From: an uncultured Anaerovibrio sp.
GTDB lineage: Bacteria > Bacillota > Negativicutes > Selenomonadales > Selenomonadaceae
Assembly (NCBI GenBank): GCA_900768695.1
Contig: CAAGDY010000043.1
Span: forward strand, 1 to 8,737
DNA length: 8,737 bases
Direction: 5' to 3'
This document shows, one piece after another, positions 1-5,998 of this stretch; within the stretch, counting starts at the first letter, position 1; the number at the start of each line of letters is the position of its first letter. A program made the position numbers and the translations under genes. The notes beneath the pieces are model-generated. The model made no database searches, was not told where the DNA came from, and saw only the letters and a list, made by a program, of their open reading frames with translations.

Positions 1-341
1 ATGATGGACACGATCATTACGGATACAGGGTTAATCTGACGGAGCTTTGGCAGCTTGTGATTGAAGTTGTCAGTCAAGCTCTTGGCGATGGTTGCCACCA
101 TCAGAACGGACAGGATACCCATAGAGTAGCCATAAGCCTGCCACAAAAGGCCGCTGATGTAGTCATCCCACTTGAAATCCCAGATTTCCGGAATACATGC
201 TACCAGAATGAACAATGAGGAGAACAGGATTACCGGCAAGCAGCTTACGAAGCCGTCGCGGATTGCTCTAAGGTAAGGGTTGTTGGAAACCTTCTAAAAG
301 AAAGGCTTCATCTTATCAACCGCTGCAATAATTGTTTCCAT
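1..341 (-). pseudogene. lacE: PTS lactose/cellobiose-family EIIC permease (LacE-like), N-terminal part, amber codon at position 16; runs off window
   Basis: Read from ATG at 341-339, the frame gives METIIAAVDKMKPFF, then TAG (294-296), then KVSNNPYLRAIRDGF and a further run of about 95 open codons to the window edge. The part after the stop matches my memory of LacE/CelB permeases: KPFF-E-K..N.YLRAIRDGF, then a first membrane span (about codons 32-50, LPVILFSSLFILVA) and a second near codons 72-86. The Glu expected at codon 16 is replaced by TAG, one base from GAG. EIIC of this family carries lactose, cellobiose or galacto-oligosaccharides across the inner membrane while phosphorylating them at C6. 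A ribosome site (AAGGA, about 10 nt upstream) is intact. It lies 125 nt downstream of lacG. The stop would end translation after 15 residues; I see no good restart nearby. A sequencing error is the main alternative. Substrate is inferred from the neighbours, and no EIIB or EIIA is visible. Confidence 0.8.
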
Positions 342-412
342 GATTTTCGCTTCCTTCTTTCATAAATCCTAAAATTTTTGCATCATTAAATATTTATATT
401 TTATAAATTCTC

Positions 413-439
413 ATCGCTGCTGCCTTTGACAGCAGCGAT
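413..439 (-). terminator. Intercistronic hairpin between lacG and the permease gene
   Basis: A perfect 10-bp inverted repeat, ATCGCTGCTG (413-422) and CAGCAGCGAT (430-439), encloses a 7-nt loop. It starts 28 nt after the lacG stop. On the transcribed strand it is followed by an A/T-rich stretch (GAGAATTTATAAAATATAAAT) rather than a clean U-run, so it is more likely a partial terminator or an RNA-stabilising/processing stem that sets permease level below lacG level than a full stop. Confidence 0.6.
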
Positions 440-466
440 TCTGACTATTTCAGGGATGGTACTTTA

Positions 467-1903
467 TCAGTACTCAACATCCTCAATCGGCACAATCTCC
501 TTCCGCTCGGTCATGAGCTTGTACCAGTATGCACTCTTCTTCGGATAACGCTTCTGGTCGTTGTAGTCAACGTAGAACAGGCCGTAACGCTTGTTGTAGC
601 CGTTGGACCAGGAAAGCACATCCATCAGGGACCAGATGTAGTAGCCCTTCACATTTACACCCTCGGCTACTGCCTTCAGGATGTACTCCAGATGCTGGGT
701 TACATACTCAATGCGCGGCGTATCGTCAATCTTGCCGTCGATGAAATCATCCTTGTAGCCCATGCCGTTCTCGGAGATGTAGATGGTCTTGTAGTTCGGA
801 TAATCCCTGGCGATGCGCTTCAGCTGGTTGTACATGCCTACAGGATAAATCGGCCAGTCCCAATCGGTGGTAGGAACTTCAGGATTGCAAACCCTTGCGC
901 CTACGCCCTTCAGGGCAAATACCGAGGTTCCCTTCTCGCCGGTGGAGTTGTTGTAAATCATGCTCTCGCCGTCATGAGCCTGCAGGAAGTGGCTGGAATA
1001 GTAGTTCATGCCCAGGAAGTCAATCTGCTCTGCCGCCTTCTTGAAATCCTCAAAATCCTCAGGATAGGTTACCAGCTTGCCGTCATTCTTTTCCAGAATT
1101 TCGTTGATAAGGGCCATTGTCTCATCATCGTAGCCGCCGTGGAAGCAGGCATCCAGCATAAAGCGGTTTGCCATTGCATCATCCAGATCCCTGGCGTGAA
1201 TGTCCTCCGGCTTATCGGTCATGGCCACCTTGCCCTCAAGGGTGTGGACAATGCCAATCTGGCCCGGCAGGTTCATGGACTTGTAGAGATTTACGGCCTT
1301 GGCATGTGCCACCATCATGATGTGCATCATCTGAATGGCAGACGGCATGTCGAACTGCTTGTGAGGCGGGAAGTTGCCTGCGATGTAGCCATTCTGCGGA
1401 ATGGACCACGGCTCGTTGAAGGTCGCCCACTTCATTACCCTGTCGCCAAAATTCTCAAAGCAGATTTTGGCATAATCCACAAAGTAATCTATCAGGTCAC
1501 GATTCAGCCAGTGGCCGTTGTTGAAGAACGGCAGCGGCGTATCGAAGTGGTGCAGGGTTACGAAAGGCTCAACCCCCTGCCTGATGCACTCGTTAATCAG
1601 GTCGTTGTAGTAATCAATGCCGGCCTGATTGATTGCTCCCTTGCCCTCCGGCAGGATGCGGGTCCATGATATGGAGATGCGGATGCCATTCACCCCGAAA
1701 TCGTGGGACATCTGCAGGTCATCCTTGTACTTGTGATAAAAATCACTGGCAGGGTCTGCCGTAAAGCGGCTGCCAGGACGATTCATGTAGTCATCCCAGG
1801 CGCATGGTCCCCTGCCGTCCTCTTTGGTGGCTCCCTCTACCTGATAGGCAGCAGTGGCTCCACCGAAGATGAAGTCCTCCGGGAACTTCGTAAATGTTGC
1901 CAT
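467..1903 (-). CDS. lacG: 6-phospho-beta-galactosidase (GH1, LacG type)
   Basis: The 478-residue protein hydrolyses 6-phospho-beta-galactosides delivered by the PTS to galactose-6-phosphate plus the aglycone sugar, in the cytoplasm. It is a full-length GH1 barrel: the N-terminal signature FIFGGATAAYQVEGA is at residues 11-25, the acid/base Glu164 in TFNEP, and the nucleophile Glu378 in ISENG. The phosphate-binding triplet known from Lactococcus LacG is intact as Ser431, Lys438 and Tyr440 in SWSNGYNKRYGLFY, which separates it from ordinary beta-glucosidases; overall resemblance to staphylococcal and lactococcal LacG is strong. ATG at 1901-1903 is preceded by GGGGGT at about 9 nt. It has its own promoter, cre site and leader behind the galactanase terminator, and the PTS permease gene follows. 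In this setting the natural substrate is probably phosphorylated galactobiose from galactan, though lactose is possible. Genes for tagatose-6-phosphate catabolism are not in the window. Confidence 0.93.
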   Translation of the reverse strand: MATFTKFPEDFIFGGATAAYQVEGATKEDGRGPCAWDDYMNRPGSRFTADPASDFYHKYKDDLQMSHDFGVNGIRISISWTRILPEGKGAINQAGIDYYNDLINECIRQGVEPFVTLHHFDTPLPFFNNGHWLNRDLIDYFVDYAKICFENFGDRVMKWATFNEPWSIPQNGYIAGNFPPHKQFDMPSAIQMMHIMMVAHAKAVNLYKSMNLPGQIGIVHTLEGKVAMTDKPEDIHARDLDDAMANRFMLDACFHGGYDDETMALINEILEKNDGKLVTYPEDFEDFKKAAEQIDFLGMNYYSSHFLQAHDGESMIYNNSTGEKGTSVFALKGVGARVCNPEVPTTDWDWPIYPVGMYNQLKRIARDYPNYKTIYISENGMGYKDDFIDGKIDDTPRIEYVTQHLEYILKAVAEGVNVKGYYIWSLMDVLSWSNGYNKRYGLFYVDYNDQKRYPKKSAYWYKLMTERKEIVPIEDVEY

Positions 1904-1929
1904 GTTGTTTTACCCCCTATAAAACTCTT

Positions 1930-1983
1930 TTAAATTATTGACGATAATGATTGCCTGTGAAGCTGGAACTGCATTTTCATCAT
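1930..1983 (-). CDS. Possible 17-codon leader peptide upstream of lacG
   Basis: ATG at 1981-1983, with in-frame ATGs at 1978-1980 and 1972-1974, opens a frame MMKMQFQLHRQSLSSII ending in TAA at 1930-1932, 26 nt before the lacG ATG. GGGAGG (strong Shine-Dalgarno) ends 1 nt before the first, 4 nt before the second and 10 nt before the third ATG, so the second or third start is best placed. It lies inside the lacG leader hairpin, so its translation would open that stem. Short open frames with good ribosome sites do occur by chance; I know no family for it. Confidence 0.3.
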   Translation of the reverse strand: MMKMQFQLHRQSLSSII

Positions 1984-2013
1984 GCCTCCCGGCTGTTTCT
2001 GCGTTCCCTTCAC
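1957..2013 (-). promoter_or_regulatory. Large stem-loop in the lacG 5' leader
   Basis: GTGAAG (1957-1962), GGAAC (1965-1969) and GCA (1971-1973) pair with CTTCAC (2008-2013), GTTCC (2003-2007) and TGC (2000-2002). The result is about 14 bp with two small bulges and a 26-nt apical loop. If transcription starts near 2019, the stem sits at the extreme 5' end of the mRNA, where it could protect the transcript, and its loop holds the GGGAGG of the small leader frame. It does not match the antiterminator-binding RAT consensus of LacT/BglG systems as I remember it. Confidence 0.45.
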
Positions 2014-2025
2014 CTTACATTTATT

Positions 2026-2031
2026 ATTATA
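2026..2031 (-). promoter_or_regulatory. Probable -10 element of the lacG promoter
   Basis: A consensus TATAAT lies on the transcribed strand between the galactanase terminator and lacG, giving a predicted start near 2019 and a leader of roughly 115 nt. No good -35 hexamer is found at 16-18 bp upstream (AAACAT at 17 bp), so the promoter may depend on an activator. The palindrome centred near 2069 would sit at about -50. Confidence 0.5.
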
Positions 2032-2061
2032 CTGTATTTTTTCACAGGATGTTTTCTAAGC

Positions 2062-2077
2062 ATGAAAACGTTTTCAA
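2062..2077. promoter_or_regulatory. cre-type operator (catabolite control / LacI-family site)
   Basis: ATGAAAACGTTTTCAA fits every position of the CcpA consensus WTGNNARCGNWWWCAW and contains the perfect 14-bp palindrome TGAAAACGTTTTCA (2063-2076) with the central CG typical of LacI-family operators. It lies about 50 bp upstream of the predicted lacG start. Glucose-dependent control by CcpA is the natural reading; a dedicated LacI-type galactan regulator such as GanR is the alternative. An extra half-site, GTTTTC at 2051-2056, lies 6 bp from the palindrome edge. Confidence 0.75.
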
Positions 2078-2110
2078 GGTTTTAGAAAAGCTATTTTCAG
2101 CGAACCCCAC

Positions 2111-2149
2111 AAAATAAAGTGACCGGACAAATTGCTTTGCCCGGTCACT
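2111..2149 (-). terminator. Intrinsic terminator of the galactanase gene
   Basis: On the transcribed strand a 14-bp stem, AGTGACCGG at 2118-2126 with its complement at 2141-2149 extended inward by GCAAA/TTTGT (one G-U pair), is closed by a GCAA tetraloop of the stable GNRA class and followed by the U-rich TTTATTTTG. It lies 12 nt after the galactanase stop codon and separates that transcript from lacG. Confidence 0.85.
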
Positions 2150-2161
2150 ACACAGAACAGA

Positions 2162-4048
2162 TTACTCCTGCAGATAGAATTCTACATCATCGATGGAGCC
2201 CCAGTTGCCTGCATTGGCCACCATATCAATACCGATAGTCGCCTTGCCGTCCTTTACCTCTACATCGCGGATTACCCACTGATGCCAGTCGTTCCAGCCG
2301 GTATCAGCAATAACTGCGGACTGCTCACCCTTGGAGGTCTGTACCATCAGGGTATAGTAATGCTGTCCGCCGCCGCCCTGGGTCCAGCAGGATACGGTGT
2401 ACTTGCCGTCCTTCAGGCCGGTAAAGCTCTGGGTTGCCTTGAACTTGAAGCCCTTGTCAGCCCAGTAATGCATTGCGCTCTTGCCGCGGGCGTCACCGGC
2501 GGAGGATACGGTGTTTACAGCATCCTTGTCGCCGGTAATGGTCCAGCCGTTCAAATCGCCATTTTCAAAGGTGCCATTCTTGACCAGATTTACCTTCTTG
2601 ATAACATTGATGGAAGCAATGGCAGTTTTGCCTGCTACACCATTGACAGTGCCCTTTACGGTATATTTTCCAGCGGCGTCAAAGACAGGCTCGGCATTTT
2701 CCCATACTACAGGCATACTCTTTACAACGTCATTTTCATAGACAACGCTGACCTTTTTCGGCATTTCTACAGGCTGGCCTACGGAGCCGGTTACCAGAGC
2801 TGCCTCGATTTCCTTTACCTTGTACTCGACTACAGGCTTGGATTTGTCGCTGACCATCTTGAAGACATCCAGGGATTCAAGCGCATTGCCCTGGAAGTCA
2901 AACATGGCGAGATTCTCCCACTCGTTGCCTTCACCGGCCTTCCAGCCTGCGCCCTCTACAGGAATCCAGTCAGGCTCCCAGTAGAAGATACCCTTGCCCT
3001 TGCCGTTCTTGACATTGGCAACATGCTCCATGACGTCGTGCAGGCCGCTTGCCTGTCCCTGTACAGTGGATTTGTAGCCTGCGATGGCTTCCTCGGTAGG
3101 GCCTGCGCAGTTCTTCTGGGCATCACCCTGCTCGTTGGTAAAGGCATAGGCTGTTTCTACTACGATTACATCCTTGCCATAGCGGTCAACCATGTCGTTC
3201 ATGTTGTAGGAAAGCTCTTCCATGCTGCCATGCCAGAATGGATAGTAGGAGAAGCCGATTACATCAAAATCGTTTACGCCGTTGTTGACAATCAGCTCAT
3301 CGAAGAAGCTGCGGTACAGGGCGTTGTTGTTGCCGTTGGCCAGGTGAACCATGCGGGTTACCTGATGATTCGGGTCGTTGTCCTTTACGGCCTTCAGACC
3401 CTGGGCAATGGCTTCTGCCAGTGCCTTGTAGCCCTCAGGTGTGTCAGTCTTGCAGACTGGCCAGAGCATGCCGTTGTTCAGCTCGTTGCCAATCTGTACC
3501 ATGTCAGGGGTTACACCTGCGGCGTTAAAGTCCTTCATAACCTTGGCGGTGTAGTTGTATACGTCCTTGGCCAGCTGCTTTGCGCCGTGGTTTTCCCAGG
3601 CCTTTGGAGGGTACTGCTTGCCTGGGTCTGCCCACCAGTCACTGTAGTGGAAGTCTACCAGAACCTTCATGCCAAGGGCCTTGGCGCGGGTTGCTACCTC
3701 CAGTGCCTTTTTCTCGTCGGTTACGCCGCCGCCGTTGCCGTTAGGGCCGTAGGAGTATGGGTCGTTCCAGATGCGGACACGTACCCAGTTGATGCCCTTT
3801 TCCTGCAGGATGGTCAGGCAGTCCTTTTCTACGCCGTTGTCGTAGAATTTGCCACCAAGACGCTCCAGCTCAGGCATCATGGATACGTCTGCACCCTTGA
3901 TGAAGTCGTCGCTGATGCCTGCGATTGGGTTTACCTTTACTGCAGCTTCAGCACTACTGGCACCGAAGGATGTGCCAAGCATGGCGGAACCGGCCATCAG
4001 GGCGGCCATTACGTAGGCAGTGAGTTTTTTGTTTGTGAATTTTTTCAT
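2162..4048 (-). CDS. ganB: Secreted endo-beta-1,4-galactanase: GH53 + Ig-like + CBM61-like
   Basis: The 628-residue enzyme cuts beta-1,4-galactan side chains of pectin into galacto-oligosaccharides. Residues 1-35 are a signal peptide (KK n-region, hydrophobic core, cleavage expected after SSAEA). The GH53 catalytic domain covers about 45-400 with acid/base Glu189 in QIGNE and nucleophile Glu298 in VVETAY; further family motifs are VRVRIWNDP (89-97) and DFHYSDWWADPGKQ (132-145). About residues 410-483 form a bacterial Ig-like (Big_4-type) domain, and 486-627 a beta-sandwich resembling CBM61, a galactan-binding module known on GH53 enzymes. There is no SLH domain, lipobox or sortase motif, so the product should be periplasmic or released, held to substrate by its CBM. 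ATG at 4046-4048 follows GAGGGG at about 9 nt. It has an unusually long, C-rich leader, its own terminator, and lacG downstream. The GH53 call is firm; the CBM call rests on pattern and position. Confidence 0.92.
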   Translation of the reverse strand: MKKFTNKKLTAYVMAALMAGSAMLGTSFGASSAEAAVKVNPIAGISDDFIKGADVSMMPELERLGGKFYDNGVEKDCLTILQEKGINWVRVRIWNDPYSYGPNGNGGGVTDEKKALEVATRAKALGMKVLVDFHYSDWWADPGKQYPPKAWENHGAKQLAKDVYNYTAKVMKDFNAAGVTPDMVQIGNELNNGMLWPVCKTDTPEGYKALAEAIAQGLKAVKDNDPNHQVTRMVHLANGNNNALYRSFFDELIVNNGVNDFDVIGFSYYPFWHGSMEELSYNMNDMVDRYGKDVIVVETAYAFTNEQGDAQKNCAGPTEEAIAGYKSTVQGQASGLHDVMEHVANVKNGKGKGIFYWEPDWIPVEGAGWKAGEGNEWENLAMFDFQGNALESLDVFKMVSDKSKPVVEYKVKEIEAALVTGSVGQPVEMPKKVSVVYENDVVKSMPVVWENAEPVFDAAGKYTVKGTVNGVAGKTAIASINVIKKVNLVKNGTFENGDLNGWTITGDKDAVNTVSSAGDARGKSAMHYWADKGFKFKATQSFTGLKDGKYTVSCWTQGGGGQHYYTLMVQTSKGEQSAVIADTGWNDWHQWVIRDVEVKDGKATIGIDMVANAGNWGSIDDVEFYLQE

Positions 4049-4075
4049 GTGAATTTACCCCTCTTCTGCTTTTGT

Positions 4076-4263
4076 CATTTTTCGTTTTTCGTTTGTATTT
4101 GAAATTTTGGAATTTTTGAATTTTGGTTTTGAGATTTGTTTTTATTGGGTTGTTATTTGAGTGTTTTTTTATTTTGCGTTGGATTTTGAGTTTTGGGTGT
4201 TGGGTATGGGGTTGGTTTTGGTTTTTGTGTTGGTGTTGGGTTGGTGTTGGGTTGGTGTTGGGC
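4076..4263 (-). promoter_or_regulatory. C-rich, G-depleted low-complexity leader of the galactanase mRNA (rut-like)
   Basis: Immediately upstream of the galactanase ribosome site the transcribed strand is almost free of G: in 4081-4260 I count 58 C and 3 G, the rest A and T. C density rises away from the gene (29 C in 4201-4260). Such long unstructured C-over-G stretches are the known signature of Rho-utilisation sites; they can also act as open ribosome landing zones. Apparent open frames on either strand here have extreme composition and are treated as artefacts. Confidence 0.6.
4231..4263. repeat. Three tandem copies of an 11-bp unit
   Basis: TGGTGTTGGGY repeats three times without spacing (4231-4241, 4242-4252, 4253-4263; last base T, T, C). 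The GGG triplets recur every 11 bp, about one DNA turn, and a fourth G-run at 4271-4274 keeps the same 8-nt loop length, so four G-runs could form a G-quadruplex on the template strand of the leader. Copy number could vary by slippage. Confidence 0.85.
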
Positions 4264-4270
4264 GGCCTTT

Positions 4271-4290
4271 GGGGACAGACGTACTTTTTC
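4271..4290 (-). repeat. Possible end of a Y1/REP-type extragenic repeat
   Basis: On the minus strand this reads GAAAAAGTACGTCTGTCCCC, which resembles the GAAAAAGTGCCTGTCCCC-like ends I associate with Y1 (IS200/REP-associated tyrosine) transposase repeats. No transposase is present. A compact hairpin, CTCTCGC-TCC-GCGAGAG, lies at 4424-4440. From one copy I cannot show that it is repeated in the genome. Confidence 0.25.
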
Positions 4291-4305
4291 TCCATTCGGG
4301 CCAAA

Positions 4306-4423
4306 TGCCACATCACCCTGCAATCCCGGATTCTGCGCCAGTTAGCCTGCTGTTCCTGCTACGCAGTCACAGCACGGCATGCCATATCACAGTGCCCCAA
4401 CCACATTTCCTGCTGATGTGGCA
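4306..4423 (-). promoter_or_regulatory. Leader RNA domain closed by a 10-bp stem
   Basis: TGCCACATCA (4306-4315) and TGATGTGGCA (4414-4423) are exact inverted repeats 98 nt apart. Inside are smaller inverted repeats, for example CCACAT (4402-4407)/ATGTGG (4416-4421), which competes with the outer stem, and the palindrome GGCATGCC (4377-4384). If the galactanase transcript starts near 4570 this would be a closed, possibly switching domain in its leader. Just outside it is the 7-bp, 3-nt-loop hairpin at 4424-4440. I recognise no known riboswitch class. Confidence 0.3.
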
Positions 4424-4544
4424 CTCTCGCTCCGCGAGAGAAGGGCCCTCAGTTCCGAAAAAGCAGTCTGCTCCCCTGGCCGCCCCCGCAAGAGTACGCC
4501 ATCATCGCCATGCAGTATATGTGCAATATACATGCAAAGTGCAT

Positions 4545-4626
4545 ATATACCGATTTATCATCTATCAGGCAAGCAGTTATACAATATATATCTATACTGA
4601 CAAATAACTACACATTATCGGTATAT
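4545..4626. promoter_or_regulatory. Inverted 10-bp sites flanking the likely galactanase promoter
   Basis: ATATACCGAT (4545-4554) and ATCGGTATAT (4617-4626) are exact inverted copies, centres 72 bp apart (about 7 helical turns), one on each side of the promoter candidate at 4576-4603. Adjacent to the proximal site is a second imperfect repeat, GTATATGTGCA (4515-4525) and TGCATATATAC (4540-4550). The arrangement suits a repressor bridging two sites. Confidence 0.35.
4576..4603 (-). promoter_or_regulatory. Candidate galactanase promoter
   Basis: TTGTCA (4598-4603) and TATAAC (4576-4581) are separated by 16 bp on the transcribed strand, giving a start near 4569 and a leader of about 520 nt. It is the best sigma-A-like pair I find; nothing promoter-like is present in the G-depleted stretch nearer the gene. 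The surrounding DNA is very A/T-rich, so chance matches are likely. Confidence 0.4.
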
Positions 4627-4809
4627 CCTTGAATTTCCTTCATATATGCAGGTATTCCATATACTGAAAAGAACCTGTATTAACCTAAAACTCGATAAAA
4701 CCCTGTAAACACAATACACAAGCACATTTCCTTGCAAAAAACAACACATTATTCCCAAAATAACTGTATAAAGCACTCATATAAAATTGTTTTTATAAAT
4801 TTATATACT
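4627..4809. other. A/T-rich intergenic stretch, nothing recognised
   Basis: Between the distal operator-like site and the hairpin after the truncated porin I see only A/T-rich sequence. It contains no open frame longer than about 15 codons with a ribosome site, and no clear RNA gene. Confidence 0.5.
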
Positions 4810-4844
4810 TAGTGCCTGATGAATATTACATCCATCAGGCACTA
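4810..4844 (-). terminator. Hairpin downstream of the truncated porin
   Basis: A perfect 12-bp stem, TAGTGCCTGATG (4810-4821) with CATCAGGCACTA (4833-4844), has an 11-nt loop and is followed on the transcribed strand by AAGTATATAAATTTATAAAA, which is A/U-rich but not a pure U-run. It lies about 70 nt past the porin stop codon and is probably the original terminator of that gene. Confidence 0.65.
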
Positions 4845-4916
4845 GTATTTACGGCTTAATGCCTGTCATGCATATCTATGCCATAACCCATTAACAAAAA
4901 TACATATCAAATACTA

Positions 4917-5990
4917 TCAGAAACTATATACCAGAGAAACTGTTGCAACATCATTATACTTCGAGAAACCAGCAGCAGCCTCATCATACGGCTTCAACTT
5001 GTACCAATTTACATCCAGATTTGTATTGGCAGCTAACATATAGCTAACACCTATGCCAAAACCACGGACACCATCACCCCAGTATTCATCCCAGCCACCA
5101 TTCACTTCCCAAGCAGAATTACTACCAGCGACATTCAAGCGATGTCCCCAATACTTAGAATCAATAGCGGCATTTCCTAATGCCATATATTCGCCATACA
5201 CCTGCCATGTATTAGCCGTTTTCCAATCCTGCTTACCGTAGGTAATACGAGTCCAGAACCCATGCTTATTAATTGGTTCTACCCCTTCGCCCCACCAGTT
5301 TACCGTTTTGTTACCACCTTTGCCAACATTATTGGTAACAGCTTCTGCTATAACGTTCCACTTATCAGCAACTTGTGAATTGACACCAAGAGCAAACTGA
5401 TTCAACCTATATGCACAATCCACTCGTGAAGCACCGTTATATTTCTGACTATTGGTAATTGTCCGCATATTAGCCAAAGTTATGCGCGTTACAGGAGATG
5501 CTTGCACTGCAACCTCTGCAAATTGAGCATTAGTGTTATATCTATTCCACCCTGTAGCGGAAATATCACCAACACCCAGAGTAGCGGTAACTTTAGAACC
5601 AAACTTATGCTGTATATATGCACCATCAACTGGGTTCTCCCACCACAAAAGGCCCTGGCCTAAACTTACTTCAGTACGACCTAAAGAAACTTTAGTATTA
5701 TTATGATTCCAATTTAAACTCAATTTATCCAAACCAAAACTGTTATGATTTCCATCAGCCGTATTGGTATTTCCCAATTCATCACGCTTCCATGAATTAT
5801 CATCGTATTTCAACCTACCATCTACTGTCAAATTTTCGGCAGGACTAGCACTAATGCCTAAACGAAGCCTCTTCTCAAAGGCAGAATTGGTGGTTGAGTT
5901 TGTACCTTTACGCCCATTACCATCAACGCTCCGCATACCATTATTCAACACATATCTAACACGGGAATCACCATACCTTTTCTCCCGCAT
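4917..5990 (-). pseudogene. 5'-truncated outer-membrane porin (beta-barrel only, SLH-porin/OmpM type)
   Basis: The 357-residue frame begins MREKRYGDSRVRYVL, the kind of sequence that opens the barrel in Negativicutes SLH porins (GDARVRY-like), and runs through alternating amphipathic strands with Gly/Asn-rich turns (for example KVSLGRTEVSLGQGLLWW) to a terminal VSLVYSF, a typical outer-membrane insertion signal. Intact relatives have a signal peptide, an SLH domain that anchors the outer membrane to the wall, and a coiled coil before the barrel; all are missing. The frame is closed by TAA 9 nt upstream of the ATG, no ribosome site precedes it, and 5991-6170 does not encode the missing part in any frame I read. 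As it stands the product could not be exported. It is more A/T-rich than its neighbours. It is either a deletion remnant or a silent barrel cassette; family assignment is by pattern only. Confidence 0.7.
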
Positions 5991-5998
5991 GTTTTCAT

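Noticed and set aside
692..1669. 325-codon plus-strand frame opposite lacG
   Set aside because: Antisense shadow of a well-recognised GH1 gene; no ribosome site or recognisable motif.
2132..4102. 656-codon open frame on the plus strand opposite the galactanase gene
   Set aside because: It mirrors the codon-position bias of the galactanase, has no family resemblance, and starts and ends in the flanking terminator and low-complexity DNA. The minus-strand protein is a clear GH53 enzyme.
3954..4316. 120-codon minus-strand frame over the galactanase leader and start
   Set aside because: Composition (Lys, Asn, Gln, Thr, Pro) simply reflects the A/C-rich leader, and it overlaps the galactanase start out of frame.
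4161..4607. 148-codon plus-strand frame with a Trp/Phe/Val/Gly-rich start
   Set aside because: Looks like a membrane segment only because G/T-rich low-complexity DNA encodes Trp, Val, Phe, Leu and Gly; there is no ribosome site.
4612..4650. 11-codon minus-strand frame MKEIQGYTDNV upstream of the galactanase promoter
   Set aside because: Too short and with no clear ribosome site; likely chance, although it might be a scrap of an older gene.
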